In this document: positions 33,576-42,081 of the stretch, one piece after another
Position numbering within the stretch: the stretch's first letter is position 1
Layout: each line of letters opens with the position of its first letter
From: Chloroflexota bacterium
GTDB lineage: Bacteria > Chloroflexota > Anaerolineae > Anaerolineales > Villigracilaceae
Length of the DNA stretch: 64,000 nt
Direction: 5' to 3'
Assembly: GCA_016191845.1 (NCBI GenBank)
Contig: JACPVF010000009.1
Span: 104,943-168,942, forward strand
Notes under the pieces: model-generated
What the model was told of the DNA's origin: nothing
What the model saw: only the letters and a program-made list of their open reading frames with translations
The model's database searches: none
Position numbers and translations under genes: made by a program

Positions 33576-33607
33576 ATTTTTCGTATATCCCAACTATGAG
33601 GTAATCC

Positions 33608-34228
33608 ATGTTCGGCCTATTTAAAAAGCGCGAGGAGGTCTTCTACTCGCTCATCCAGGAACAGGCATTTATCACGCATGAGGGTTTGAAACTACTGGTG
33701 AAGTATCTCGAAACCGAGGATTCTGAGATTGCGCAGCAACTGGCTCTCAAGGAAAAAGAGGCGGATGAGGTGCGTCGCATCCTGATCGACGAGTTGAACC
33801 GCACCTTTGTCACGCCCTTCGACCGGGAGGATATCTTTACCCTGTCTCGCACCATCGATGATGTGGTCGATTACGCTGACAGCACAGTTAGTGAAATGGT
33901 CATCCTGAACGTCAAGCCCAGCCCATATATGCTGCGGATTGCGTCCCTGCTCAAGGATGCTTCCTACGAGATCTACCAGGCCGTGCTGCGTCTTCAGAAG
34001 AATCCCGGCGTGGCCATTGACCACGCCCAGCGCGCCAAGGCATTGGAAAACCGTGTGGAAGCCGTCTATCGCGAAGCGGTGGCCGACCTGTTCAGCGGAC
34101 CTGAGGATGTCCATCACGTGGTCGAGATGTTGAAGATGCGTGAGGTGTATCGCCACTTGTCCAATGCGGCCGACCGCGGGGACGACGCCGCCAACGTGAT
34201 CGCTGACATCGTGGTCAAGAAGACCTAA
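33608..34228 (+). CDS. DUF47/PhoU-like Pit accessory protein
   Basis: 206 residues, all-helical, with E/D-rich helices typical of the family (KKREEVFYSLIQEQ, then FDREDIFTLSRTIDDVVDYAD, which carries the metal-binding-type E/D cluster). DUF47 proteins pair with low-affinity phosphate transporters and modulate their activity. The pit gene follows after 9 bp, confirming the assignment. GAGG lies before the ATG. Confidence 0.93.
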   Translation: MFGLFKKREEVFYSLIQEQAFITHEGLKLLVKYLETEDSEIAQQLALKEKEADEVRRILIDELNRTFVTPFDREDIFTLSRTIDDVVDYADSTVSEMVILNVKPSPYMLRIASLLKDASYEIYQAVLRLQKNPGVAIDHAQRAKALENRVEAVYREAVADLFSGPEDVHHVVEMLKMREVYRHLSNAADRGDDAANVIADIVVKKT

Positions 34229-34237
34229 CGAGGCGGA

Positions 34238-35224
34238 ATGTCTCAGGAATTGATCATCGTCATCGGGTTGGCGTTGCTATTCGGCTTCCTGAACGGCATG
34301 CGCGACTCGAGCAACATCGTCGCCACCATGATCTCTTCGCGTGCCTTCTCGCCGCGGACTGCATTGACGATTACCGCCCTTGCTGAATTCTTCGGTCCAT
34401 TCTTGTTCGGTGTAGTGGTAGCCAAGACCATTGGTAACGATGTGGTGGATGCGAGTATCCTAACCCTGCGGGTGATGATAGCCTGCCTGGTGGGTGCCAT
34501 TACCTGGAATACGATTGTCTGGTTCTTTGGATTGCCGGGCAGTTCATCTCATGCCTTGATCGGCGGCCTAATCGGTGCCGTGGGTATCAGCGCCGGGTTG
34601 ACCGCGATCAAAGTGCCGGGGTTGATCAAGGTGCTGGCAGCGCTTTTTCTGGTCCCATTGCTAAGCTTTTTATTGGGCTTCCTGATCATGCGTATCATCT
34701 TGTTTCTTGCGCAGGCTGCGTCCCCGCGCATCAATGAGTTTTTCAAAGGCGGCCAATTCGTAACTGCTGTCAGCATGGCGCTCAGCCATGGGGCCAATGA
34801 CGCCCAAAAGACGATGGGTGTCATTACTTTAAGCCTTGTCATTGGCGGAGGACTATCCAGTTTTAAAGTTCAGACCTGGGTGGTATTGGCCAGTGCTTTT
34901 GCCATCGCATTGGGAACCGGCCTGGGAGGGTGGAGGTTGATTCGCACCTTGGGCAGTAAGTTCTTCAAGATCCGCCCTGTGCACAGCTTCTCGACCCAAT
35001 TGACTTCGGCTCTGGTCATCATCATGGCGTCCTTGTTGGGAGCGCCGGTCAGCACCTCACAGGTGGTCAGTTCTGCCATCATCGGTGTGGGGTCCTCCGA
35101 GCGGTTGGGCAAGGTCCGTTGGAGCGTGGCGGGCGACATTCTCATGGCGTGGATCGTGACTATTCCAGCCAGCGCACTGCTGGCGGCTGGAACCTACTGG
35201 GTCATCCAGACTTTAATCAAATGA
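34238..35224 (+). CDS. pit: Inorganic phosphate transporter, Pit family
   Basis: 328 residues with about ten helices in two inverted halves. The signature GANDAQKTMG is intact in the second half. The first half has the diverged equivalent NGMRDSSNIVATMISSRAFS. LPGSSSHALIGGLIGA and GAPVSTSQVVSSAIIGVG are the paired re-entrant motifs. It takes up phosphate, probably metal-phosphate, driven by the proton gradient. Co-transcribed with the DUF47 gene. Confidence 0.93.
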   Translation: MSQELIIVIGLALLFGFLNGMRDSSNIVATMISSRAFSPRTALTITALAEFFGPFLFGVVVAKTIGNDVVDASILTLRVMIACLVGAITWNTIVWFFGLPGSSSHALIGGLIGAVGISAGLTAIKVPGLIKVLAALFLVPLLSFLLGFLIMRIILFLAQAASPRINEFFKGGQFVTAVSMALSHGANDAQKTMGVITLSLVIGGGLSSFKVQTWVVLASAFAIALGTGLGGWRLIRTLGSKFFKIRPVHSFSTQLTSALVIIMASLLGAPVSTSQVVSSAIIGVGSSERLGKVRWSVAGDILMAWIVTIPASALLAAGTYWVIQTLIK

Positions 35225-35271
35225 CAACGGACCGTTAAATATTTGCTTCAATCCGTTTTTTGAATCGGATA

Positions 35272-35305
35272 TATAATTGTTAACAACAGAGGAGATAGCT
35301 CCTCT
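35272..35305 (+). promoter_or_regulatory. -10 box and leader hairpin of the ABC import operon
   Basis: TATAAT at 35272-35277 lacks a good -35. The leader has a single TTAACA at 35280-35285 and a 7-bp hairpin AGAGGAG-ATAG-CTCCTCT (35288-35305), then the ribosome site AGGAG at 35319-35323. Confidence 0.5.
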
Positions 35306-35332
35306 ATACAAATCCAAAAGGAGAGAATGAGA

Positions 35333-36439
35333 ATGCAACGAAAGACCCTGTTCTTCATCCTGTCACTGCTCGTGGTTCTTTCGATGGTCCTGACCGCCTG
35401 CGGCGGGCAGAAGACCACCGGTGGCGCTGCAGATGACCTGGTCTCCGCCGCGAAGGCGGAAGGCACCCTCACCGTCATCGCCCTGCCGCACGACTGGTGC
35501 AATTACGGTGAAGCCATTGAGACCTTCAAGGCCAAGTATGGAATCGAAGTCAACGAACTGAACCCCGATGCGGGTTCCGGCGATGAGATCGAAGCCATCA
35601 AGGCCAACAAGGACAACAAGGGCCCGCAGGCTCCTGATGTGATCGATGTCGGTTATGGTTTCGGCCCGCAGCTCGTCGAAGAGAAGCTCGTCCAGCCCTA
35701 CAAGGTCTCCACCTGGGACAGCATCCCCGCTGACTCCAAGGACCCTGACGGCTACTGGTACGGCGACTACTACGGTGTGTTGGCCTTCGAAGTCAACAAG
35801 GACGTGGTCCAGAACGTTCCGCAGGATTGGTCCGATCTGCTCAAGCCCGAGTACAAGGGTCAGGTTGCTCTCGCCGGTGACCCGCGTGCTTCGGCCCAGG
35901 CTCAGATGAGTGTCTTCGCCGCGGCCATCGCCAACGGCGGCTCGCTCGACAATGTCCAGGCTGGCCTCGACTTCTTCAAGAAGGTCAATGACGCGGGGAA
36001 CTTCGTCCCGGTCATCGCCAAGCAGGCCACTGTGGCCTCTGGTGAGACCCCGGTCATCCTGCGCTGGGACTACAGCGCCCTGGCCGACCGCGACGCCCTG
36101 GCTGGCAACCCGAACATCGAGGTTGTCATCCCCAAGAGCGGCTCCATCGCGGGTATCTACATCCAGGCCATCTCCGCCTATGCTCCGCACCCCAACGCCG
36201 CCAAGCTGTGGATGGAATTCCTCTACAGCGACGAGGGTCAGAACGTTTGGCTCAAGGGCTACTGCCACCCGATCCGCTACAATGACATGCAGTCCCGCGG
36301 CGTGATCCCCGCCGACCTGGCCGCCAAGCTGCCCAAGACCGATGCCCCGATCGCCTTCCCGAGCATCGATCAGATCTCTGCCGCCAAGCAGTTGATCACC
36401 GACCAGTGGATGTCGGTCGTTGGCGCGGATGTCAAGTAA
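35333..36439 (+). CDS. ABC importer substrate-binding lipoprotein (Fe3+/polyamine/phosphonate class)
   Basis: 368 residues. The lipobox LTAC (C23) is followed by a two-domain type II binding protein: LVSAAKAEGTLTVIALPHDW, DVIDVGYGFGPQLVEE and YYGVLAFEVNKDVVQ. The order binding protein, permease, permease, ATPase with an FbpC/PotA-like ATPase matches iron, spermidine/putrescine and 2-aminoethylphosphonate importers. The ligand cannot be decided from sequence. ATG 35333 is chosen for spacing from AGGAG; an ATG six bases upstream is the alternative. Confidence 0.88.
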   Translation: MQRKTLFFILSLLVVLSMVLTACGGQKTTGGAADDLVSAAKAEGTLTVIALPHDWCNYGEAIETFKAKYGIEVNELNPDAGSGDEIEAIKANKDNKGPQAPDVIDVGYGFGPQLVEEKLVQPYKVSTWDSIPADSKDPDGYWYGDYYGVLAFEVNKDVVQNVPQDWSDLLKPEYKGQVALAGDPRASAQAQMSVFAAAIANGGSLDNVQAGLDFFKKVNDAGNFVPVIAKQATVASGETPVILRWDYSALADRDALAGNPNIEVVIPKSGSIAGIYIQAISAYAPHPNAAKLWMEFLYSDEGQNVWLKGYCHPIRYNDMQSRGVIPADLAAKLPKTDAPIAFPSIDQISAAKQLITDQWMSVVGADVK

Positions 36440-37340
36440 TCCCATTTCCAATTCTGTCAATACCAAGCGGGACGCGCCTCAGGCGCGTCCCGCCCTATCG
36501 GCATGGCGTGACTGGCTGGGCGTGATCCCGTTTTTCCTGTTTGTATTCCTCTTCATTGCCCTGCCTTCTTTCCGCCTGCTGATTGGTAGCTTCCAGGATT
36601 CCGACGGACAGTTCACGCTCAAGAATTTCGCTGACCTGATGGACCCATCCATTCTGGGCGCGTACTGGGTCACCATCCGCATCAGTCTCACCACGGCTCT
36701 GGGTGGCGGTCTGTTGGGATTCCTGATGGCGTACGCCGTGACGGTGGGCGGGCTCCCGCGCTGGGTGCGCTCGGCCCTGCTGACCTTCTCGGGCGTGGCC
36801 TCGAACTTTGCGGGTGTACCGCTGGCCTTTGCCTTCATCACCACTCTGGGCCGCATCGGCATGGTCACGGTGTTCCTGAAACTGCTTGGCATCGACCTGT
36901 ATGATAAAGGCTTCAGCCTGTACAGCTTCTGGGGGTTGTCACTCACTTACATGTATTTTCAATTTCCCTTGATGGTTCTGACGATCACACCCGCGCTGGA
37001 TGGATTGCGCCGCGAATGGCGCGAGGCGGCTGAGAACCTGGGCGCCACTTCCTTCCAGTACTGGACACGGGTGGCCCTGCCCATCCTGACCCCCGCCATC
37101 CTCGGGACGATGATCCTGCTCTTTGGCAATGCCTTCGGCGCCTATGCCACGGCTCTTTCGCTGACGGGCGGCTTTATCAATCTGATCACCATCCTGATCG
37201 GCTCGCAGATCAAGGGTGATGTGCTGCATAATGTCGGGTTGGGCTATGCCCTGGCGTTGGGCATGGTGGTGGTGATGGGCGTGATGATGACCATCTATTA
37301 CTTCCTGCGCCGCAGGAGCGAGAGGTGGTTGAAGCAATGA
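36429..37340 (+). CDS. ABC importer permease subunit 1
   Basis: 303 residues, about six helices after a ~35-residue cytosolic N terminus. The EAA loop reads EWREAAENLGATSFQYWTRVALP, the ATPase-contact motif of importers. ATG 36429 overlaps the binding-protein stop by 11 bp. A 12-bp perfect hairpin (36467-36493) lies within the first codons, which could mean the real start is a later GTG (GVIPFF). Forms the channel with subunit 2. Confidence 0.85.
   Translation: MSSNPISNSVNTKRDAPQARPALSAWRDWLGVIPFFLFVFLFIALPSFRLLIGSFQDSDGQFTLKNFADLMDPSILGAYWVTIRISLTTALGGGLLGFLMAYAVTVGGLPRWVRSALLTFSGVASNFAGVPLAFAFITTLGRIGMVTVFLKLLGIDLYDKGFSLYSFWGLSLTYMYFQFPLMVLTITPALDGLRREWREAAENLGATSFQYWTRVALPILTPAILGTMILLFGNAFGAYATALSLTGGFINLITILIGSQIKGDVLHNVGLGYALALGMVVVMGVMMTIYYFLRRRSERWLKQ
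36467..36493 (+). promoter_or_regulatory. Strong hairpin between binding-protein and permease genes
   Basis: GCGGGACGCGCC (36467-36478) pairs perfectly with 36482-36493 around loop TCA. It is placed 28 bp after the binding-protein stop and would fit mRNA processing or stabilisation that favours the binding protein. Confidence 0.75.
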
Positions 37341-38131
37341 AACGCAGCGTCTTCTGGTCCTGGTTTTGGATGTTCATTGGAACGTTATATTTCATCCTGC
37401 CCCTGACCTCCACTTTCCTCTTCTCCCTGCGCGCGAAAAAAGATGTGCTCAGTTTCCTGGCCTATGAACGCATCTTTAGCGACATCAATTTCTGGCGCAC
37501 CTTCACCTTCTCGTTGATCGTGGGGTTCTTCACCATCCTGGTCAGCATTCTGCTGGTGGTCCCCACCGCGTACTGGATCCGCCTGCGCCTGCCCAAACTG
37601 CGCGGCATGATCGAGTTCCTGACCATGTTGCCCTTCGTCATTCCAGCCATCGTGTTGGTTTTTGGCCTCATTCGTGTATTCAGCGGGGCGCCGTTCTTCC
37701 TGACCAACACCTATGCGGGGACGAACGTCCTGTTGGTGGCCGCCTACGTGGTGTTGGCGTTGCCATACATGTTCCGCTCGGTGGATGCAGGGCTGGGAGC
37801 GATCGACGTCCGCTCTTTAACGGAAGCCGCCCAAAGCTTGGGAGCAAGCTGGCCAACAATCCTTTTCAAGGTTATCTTTCCAAATCTGCGCGTAGCCATC
37901 CTGGGCGGGGCCTTCCTCACCCTGGCTACGGTCATCGGCGAGTTCACCATCGCCACTTTCCTGGTGGGCATCAAGGCCTTTGGCCCGTACATGTCGCTCA
38001 TCGGGCAAAACAAGACCTACGAAGCCTCTTCGCTGACCATCATCTCCTTCCTGCTTACCTGGTCCTTCATGGGGCTGATCCAACTCTTCAACCGCGGCAA
38101 ATCAGATAGCGCGCTGGCGGGTGCACACTAA
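37337..38131 (+). CDS. ABC importer permease subunit 2
   Basis: 264 residues, six helices. EAA loop region SLTEAAQSLGASWPTILFKVIFP. The ATG at 37337 overlaps the previous stop (ATGA); an in-frame GTG at 37325 is less likely. ABC-2-membrane-type partner of subunit 1 in the Fe3+/polyamine/phosphonate class. Confidence 0.9.
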   Translation: MKRSVFWSWFWMFIGTLYFILPLTSTFLFSLRAKKDVLSFLAYERIFSDINFWRTFTFSLIVGFFTILVSILLVVPTAYWIRLRLPKLRGMIEFLTMLPFVIPAIVLVFGLIRVFSGAPFFLTNTYAGTNVLLVAAYVVLALPYMFRSVDAGLGAIDVRSLTEAAQSLGASWPTILFKVIFPNLRVAILGGAFLTLATVIGEFTIATFLVGIKAFGPYMSLIGQNKTYEASSLTIISFLLTWSFMGLIQLFNRGKSDSALAGAH

Positions 38132-38146
38132 CTCGAGGTTGATTCC

Positions 38147-39196
38147 ATGTCTTATCTTTCCATCAGCAACGTTTCAAAGATCTTCGGCGGCGTGGTCGCC
38201 GTGGAAGATTTCAACCTCGAAGTGGAGAAGGGCGAGTTCATCTCTTTTCTCGGTCCCAGTGGCTGCGGCAAGACGACCACGCTGCGCATGATCGCGGGTT
38301 TCGAACTGCCCACCTCGGGCGAGGTGGTGCTGGACAGTGAGAACATCACCTACAAGTCGCCGAACGAGCGTAACGTCGGCATGGTGTTCCAGTCGTATGC
38401 CCTGTTCCCGAACATGACCGTGGCGCAGAATATTGGTTTCGGTTTGCAGGTGCGCAAGACGCCTGCCGACGAGATCCAGACTACGGTCAAGGAAATGCTG
38501 GGATTGATCCATCTGGAGAAGCATGCCGAGAAGTATCCGTACCAACTCTCGGGCGGACAGCAGCAACGTGTGGCGCTGGCGCGCGCGCTGGCCATTAATC
38601 CGCGTGTGTTGCTGCTCGACGAACCGCTCTCCGCGTTGGACGCCAAGATCCGCGTGGAACTGCGCCAGGAGATCCGCCGCATCCAGCAGAAGATGGGCAT
38701 CACCACCATCTACGTCACACACGATCAGGAAGAGGCGCTCTCGCTCTCCAACCGCATCGTGGTGATGAGCCAGGGTCGCATGGAGCAGGTCGGCACTCCC
38801 TCCGAGATCTACAACCATCCCACCACAGAATTTGTGGCTTCCTTCGTGGGCCAGCTGAACCTGCTACCCGTCAGTGAAGTGGACCTCAAGAACGGCGTCT
38901 GCAAGCTCAACGGCCAACTGGTGCGCTTCGATCATTCCGAGCCGCGCCAGATCAGCGACAAGCCGCGCCTGGCCATCCGCCCCGAGGAATTCCAGTTCGG
39001 GCAGGCCGAAGGCCGCAACCTGATCCAGGGCCATGTGGAAGTGGTCATGTTCCTGGGCGCGGTCGTCCGTTTGCGCGTGCGCATCGGCGAGGTGCTCGTT
39101 TCGGTGGACCTGTTCAATGAACGCAACATGACCCTGCCGCGCGTCGGCGACGAGGCCGTCGTCAACTTCCCGCCGCATGCCTGTTGGATCATGTAA
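38147..39196 (+). CDS. ABC importer ATPase, FbpC/PotA type
   Basis: 349 residues. Walker A GPSGCGKTTT (36-45), Q-loop VFQSYALFPNMTV, signature LSGGQQQRVALARAL, Walker B VLLLDEPLSALD and H-loop VTHDQEEAL are intact. From ~240 comes a TOBE domain (RPEEFQFGQ, VVMFLGAVVRLRV), typical for importers of spermidine/iron/phosphonate type. Last gene of the operon; a terminator follows. Confidence 0.95.
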   Translation: MSYLSISNVSKIFGGVVAVEDFNLEVEKGEFISFLGPSGCGKTTTLRMIAGFELPTSGEVVLDSENITYKSPNERNVGMVFQSYALFPNMTVAQNIGFGLQVRKTPADEIQTTVKEMLGLIHLEKHAEKYPYQLSGGQQQRVALARALAINPRVLLLDEPLSALDAKIRVELRQEIRRIQQKMGITTIYVTHDQEEALSLSNRIVVMSQGRMEQVGTPSEIYNHPTTEFVASFVGQLNLLPVSEVDLKNGVCKLNGQLVRFDHSEPRQISDKPRLAIRPEEFQFGQAEGRNLIQGHVEVVMFLGAVVRLRVRIGEVLVSVDLFNERNMTLPRVGDEAVVNFPPHACWIM

Positions 39197-39222
39197 ATCC
39201 GAATCTCGAATTGATCGATAGT

Positions 39223-39252
39223 ACCGCCGTCGGAGAGACGGCGGTCTTTTTT
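39223..39252 (+). terminator. Intrinsic terminator of the ABC import operon
   Basis: ACCGCCGTC (39223-39231) pairs with GACGGCGGT (39237-39245), loop GGAGA, then C and six T. Confidence 0.92.
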
Positions 39253-39268
39253 ATCAGGCAGGAATGGG

Positions 39269-39274
39269 TATAAT
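39269..39274 (+). promoter_or_regulatory. -10 box giving a probable leaderless mRNA
   Basis: TATAAT ends six bases before the ATG at 39281, the same geometry as at 24472. There is no ribosome site and no clear -35, since the -35 position falls in the preceding terminator's T run. Confidence 0.55.
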
Positions 39275-39280
39275 AATCAC

Positions 39281-39469
39281 ATGAAGCGCTCTTTGCGATT
39301 TCTGATTGCCTTCCTGATCCTGACCATTTCCCTGGCGTTGCTCTTGTGGGGATTTTGGCCGACGCGTCGTGAGACTCGCGTGACGCCCATTCAGCCGTCC
39401 GATATGACCCTGCCGACGCCCTCCTCCTTTTTCCTGGACCCCGAGCCTGGTCTGTGGAGCCTGGCATGA
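39281..39469 (+). CDS. Small single-helix membrane protein
   Basis: 62 residues: MKRS, a helix at about 7-26, then a short Pro/Thr-rich outer segment (TPIQPSDMTLPTPSS). Its stop overlaps the next start (ATGA), so it is probably coupled to the lipoprotein that follows. Function unknown. Confidence 0.6.
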   Translation: MKRSLRFLIAFLILTISLALLLWGFWPTRRETRVTPIQPSDMTLPTPSSFFLDPEPGLWSLA

Positions 39470-40260
39470 TCCGCCATCCGCGCCTGATTCCCTTCCTGTC
39501 TGCGCTGGCATTGATTGCTGTGAGTCTGGCCTGTTCTCAAAGCCTGAATGTGGCGCCTGTGTCCACCTCGGTGGCGGAATATCCCACTGCGGTGGAGGCC
39601 CCAGGCGATGGTCCCTCGCAACCTGGAGAGCCTGAAAGCCCCACCGAGGCGGCCCCGCGTCCCACGCTCGAGCCGCCCAGTGTGATCGAGCCGACGGCTG
39701 TCCCTGCTGTGGCTGCCATTCCTGAGCGTCGTCGTTTGACCCTCGACTACCCGCCCCGCATCCGCGCGGGCGACTCGGACATCGTCCGCCTGACCCTCGA
39801 AGTGGATGACCAGGGCAATATTACGCCGACCGCATCGATGGAGGGCAATGTCGTCACGGGTGGGGTGGTGGAGATTCCCAACCTATATGAGACACATACC
39901 GTCATCGTTCAGGCACGTCTCGACCTGGCGGGTGTGGAGGTCAGCCCGCCAGGGGAGACCAGCGCACAATTGGTGCCCGGTCAGACGGTCTCATTCTTTT
40001 GGAGCGTCAGCCCGCGCGAGGCGGGCACCTTCCGCGGCACCCTCTGGCTGTACCTGCGCTTCGTGGACAAGGTCAGCGGGGAGGAGTTGCAGCGGCCCAT
40101 CCTGGCCCAGACGGTCGAAATTCAGGGAGCCAATCTCATCGGCCTCTCAGGCAATGCAGCGCGCACGGCGGGTCTGATCGGCTCAGTGGCAGGCACCGTG
40201 ATTGGTTTTCCATTCCTGCAGGATATCCTCAAATTCCTCTGGAAACGCCGCAAGAAATAA
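39466..40260 (+). CDS. Lipoprotein with Pro-rich linker and C-terminal helix
   Basis: 264 residues. The signal ends in SLAC (C23). A Pro/Thr/Glu-rich linker (about 30-90) leads to a beta-rich domain (RRRLTLDYPPRIRAGDSDIVRLTLEVDD, shown in part, then GTFRGTLWLYLRFVD), and a hydrophobic stretch near 235-255 ends LKFLWKRRKK. It could thus be anchored at both ends. No known family. It sits between the ABC importer and complex I genes without obvious link. Confidence 0.65.
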   Translation: MIRHPRLIPFLSALALIAVSLACSQSLNVAPVSTSVAEYPTAVEAPGDGPSQPGEPESPTEAAPRPTLEPPSVIEPTAVPAVAAIPERRRLTLDYPPRIRAGDSDIVRLTLEVDDQGNITPTASMEGNVVTGGVVEIPNLYETHTVIVQARLDLAGVEVSPPGETSAQLVPGQTVSFFWSVSPREAGTFRGTLWLYLRFVDKVSGEELQRPILAQTVEIQGANLIGLSGNAARTAGLIGSVAGTVIGFPFLQDILKFLWKRRKK

Positions 40261-40441
40261 CCCGGCCTTATCGTGTGAGGCGCCTACATCCCATGGGGGG
40301 AATATATGACGAATATCACCCGAAAAATTGACATGCTTTCATATCGAAGGCTTTGTTCTTCATGGTACAATCTGACCATCTGCACCGCAAAAAATGACAA
40401 TTTGCGGCGCAGGAACGTTACTTTCGCCTTGGAGAAATGTC

Positions 40442-40795
40442 ATGAATCAGTGGCTATTGATAGCCTTCTTTTTTATTGTGGGGTTAATTATCCCGGTGGG
40501 TGCAATCGGGGTGGCTGCCATCCTGGGGCCCAAGAAACCCAATCCAGTCAAGCAGGAAACCTACGAGTGCGGTCTCGAGACCGTGGGTGATAGCTGGGTA
40601 CAGTTCAAGGCCCAGTACTACATCTTTGCGCTTGTTTTCCTGATCTTCGATGTGGAGACGGTCTTCCTCTTTCCGTGGGCGGTTCGGCTTGGCCAGCTGG
40701 GCCTGTTCGCCGTGATCGAGGGTATCGTCTTCATTGCCATCCTGATCGCCGGGTTGGTTTATACCTGGCGCAAGGGAATGCTGGAGTGGGCGTAG
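40442..40795 (+). CDS. nuoA: NADH-quinone oxidoreductase subunit A
   Basis: 117 residues, three helices. The conserved loop KQETYECGLETVG contains the key Cys of the quinone-site loop, and FLIFDVETVFLFPWA is the family signature. It is the first gene of a cluster that has only membrane subunits. A possible -10 TACAAT lies at 40366-40371 and a hairpin CCGCAAA/TTTGCGG at about 40384-40406 in the leader. A hairpin terminator-like structure separates it from nuoH. Confidence 0.95.
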   Translation: MNQWLLIAFFFIVGLIIPVGAIGVAAILGPKKPNPVKQETYECGLETVGDSWVQFKAQYYIFALVFLIFDVETVFLFPWAVRLGQLGLFAVIEGIVFIAILIAGLVYTWRKGMLEWA

Positions 40796-40811
40796 CCCTT
40801 TTGTAAATTTA

Positions 40812-40856
40812 AGAAAAGGCTGAGAGGAAAATTATCCTGTCAGCCTTTTCTTTCTG
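40812..40856 (+). terminator. Terminator-like hairpin between nuoA and nuoH
   Basis: AGAAAAGGCTGA (40812-40823) pairs perfectly with TCAGCCTTTTCT (40840-40851), with an inner AGGA/TCCT pairing, followed by a T/C-rich tract. It may attenuate transcription into nuoH-N. Confidence 0.65.
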
Positions 40857-40872
40857 TGTAGAGGAGCGACTT

Positions 40873-42072
40873 ATGGATTTTTTGAAGGATCCCCTCAAGC
40901 TTGCCGCTGACTGGTTGATCGGCCTGATGACGGGCTGGGGCATGCCCGAAGGCGTTGCCGCAGGTGTGGCTGCCTTTTTGGGCATCTTTGTGCTGATCGC
41001 CATCCTGATGGTGATCGACATCTTCCTGGTCTGGCTGGAGCGCAAAGTGGTGGCGCGCTTCCAGGACCGCATTGGCCCGAACCGTCTCGGCCCCTTTGGC
41101 CTGATCCAGCCCTTCGCGGACATCATCAAGCTGCTTATCAAGGAAGACATCACCCCCGCCAACGCGGATAAGGTGGTGTACAACCTGGCCCCGATGCTCT
41201 CGATGATGTCGGTGTTGATCCTGTGGGCGATTATCCCACTGGCGCCGTCCATGCTTGGCGTGGACTTGAACGTGGCGGCGTTATACATCATTGCCACGGG
41301 CGCGATCGGCACGCTCTCCATCATCATGGCGGGCTGGTCGTCGAATAACAAGTTCGCCCTGTTGGGCGCCTTCCGCCAGGTGGCGGTGATGGTGTCCTTC
41401 GAGATTCCCATGGTGGCTTCGCTGTTGATCCCCACCGTGCTGGCGGGGTCGATGGGCATGAATGCCATCATTGAGAAGCAGGACATCTGGTTTTTCATCC
41501 TCTCGCCGCTGGGCGCGTTGATCTTCCTGATCGCCGCCATCGCCGAGCTGGGACGCGCTCCCTTCGACATGGGTGAGGCCGAGTCCGAGTTGATCTCGGG
41601 CTATAACGTGGAATACTCGGGCATGAAGTTCGGCATGTTCTATGCAGGCGAGTTGCTGCACGCCTTCACCTTCGGCGGTTTCTGGGGCATCCTGTTCTTC
41701 GGCGGTTATCGTTTCTTCGGCCTGGAGCAGGTCAGCCCGTTCCTGTCCATTCCGATCCTGCTGTTCAAGGCCGTGATCGGCTACTGGATCATCATGTGGG
41801 TCAAGTACACCATGATGCGCATCCGCATCGATCACATGCTGGCCTTCAACTGGAAGTTCCTGACCCCGCTCTCCTTCGCCCTCTTGATCGTGACCGCGCT
41901 GGTGCACGCCCTGGCCAAGGATGCCGCCCTCTGGGTCTACGGTCTGAGCATGTTCCTCTCGAACCTGGTCCTTGGCTGGATCGTGGTCGAGTTCCTGCGC
42001 CGTTATAGCCGCGCGGAACGTGAAAAGGTCGAGGGTCCCGCCAGACCCGCCATGGAAGCGGCAGGACACTAG
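40873..42072 (+). CDS. nuoH: NADH-quinone oxidoreductase subunit H
   Basis: 399 residues, longer than the usual ~330, with about eight helices. ERKVVARFQDRIGPNRLGP and the quinone-channel loop ELGRAPFDMGEAESEL with its conserved acidic residues are intact. The extra length lies in an N-terminal segment and a cytosolic C-terminal tail. It forms the ubiquinone/menaquinone pocket with the (absent here) NuoB and NuoD. AGGAG precedes the ATG. Confidence 0.96.
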   Translation: MDFLKDPLKLAADWLIGLMTGWGMPEGVAAGVAAFLGIFVLIAILMVIDIFLVWLERKVVARFQDRIGPNRLGPFGLIQPFADIIKLLIKEDITPANADKVVYNLAPMLSMMSVLILWAIIPLAPSMLGVDLNVAALYIIATGAIGTLSIIMAGWSSNNKFALLGAFRQVAVMVSFEIPMVASLLIPTVLAGSMGMNAIIEKQDIWFFILSPLGALIFLIAAIAELGRAPFDMGEAESELISGYNVEYSGMKFGMFYAGELLHAFTFGGFWGILFFGGYRFFGLEQVSPFLSIPILLFKAVIGYWIIMWVKYTMMRIRIDHMLAFNWKFLTPLSFALLIVTALVHALAKDAALWVYGLSMFLSNLVLGWIVVEFLRRYSRAEREKVEGPARPAMEAAGH

Positions 42073-42081
42073 GAGAATTCC

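Noticed and set aside
35235..35285. A full PhoP box upstream of the ABC importer
   Set aside because: TTAAAT and TTAACA are present but not in the 11-bp phase required for a tandem box.
40328..40333. TTGACA as the -35 of nuoA
   Set aside because: No -10 box lies at 16-18 bp. The TACAAT at 40366 is 32 bp away.
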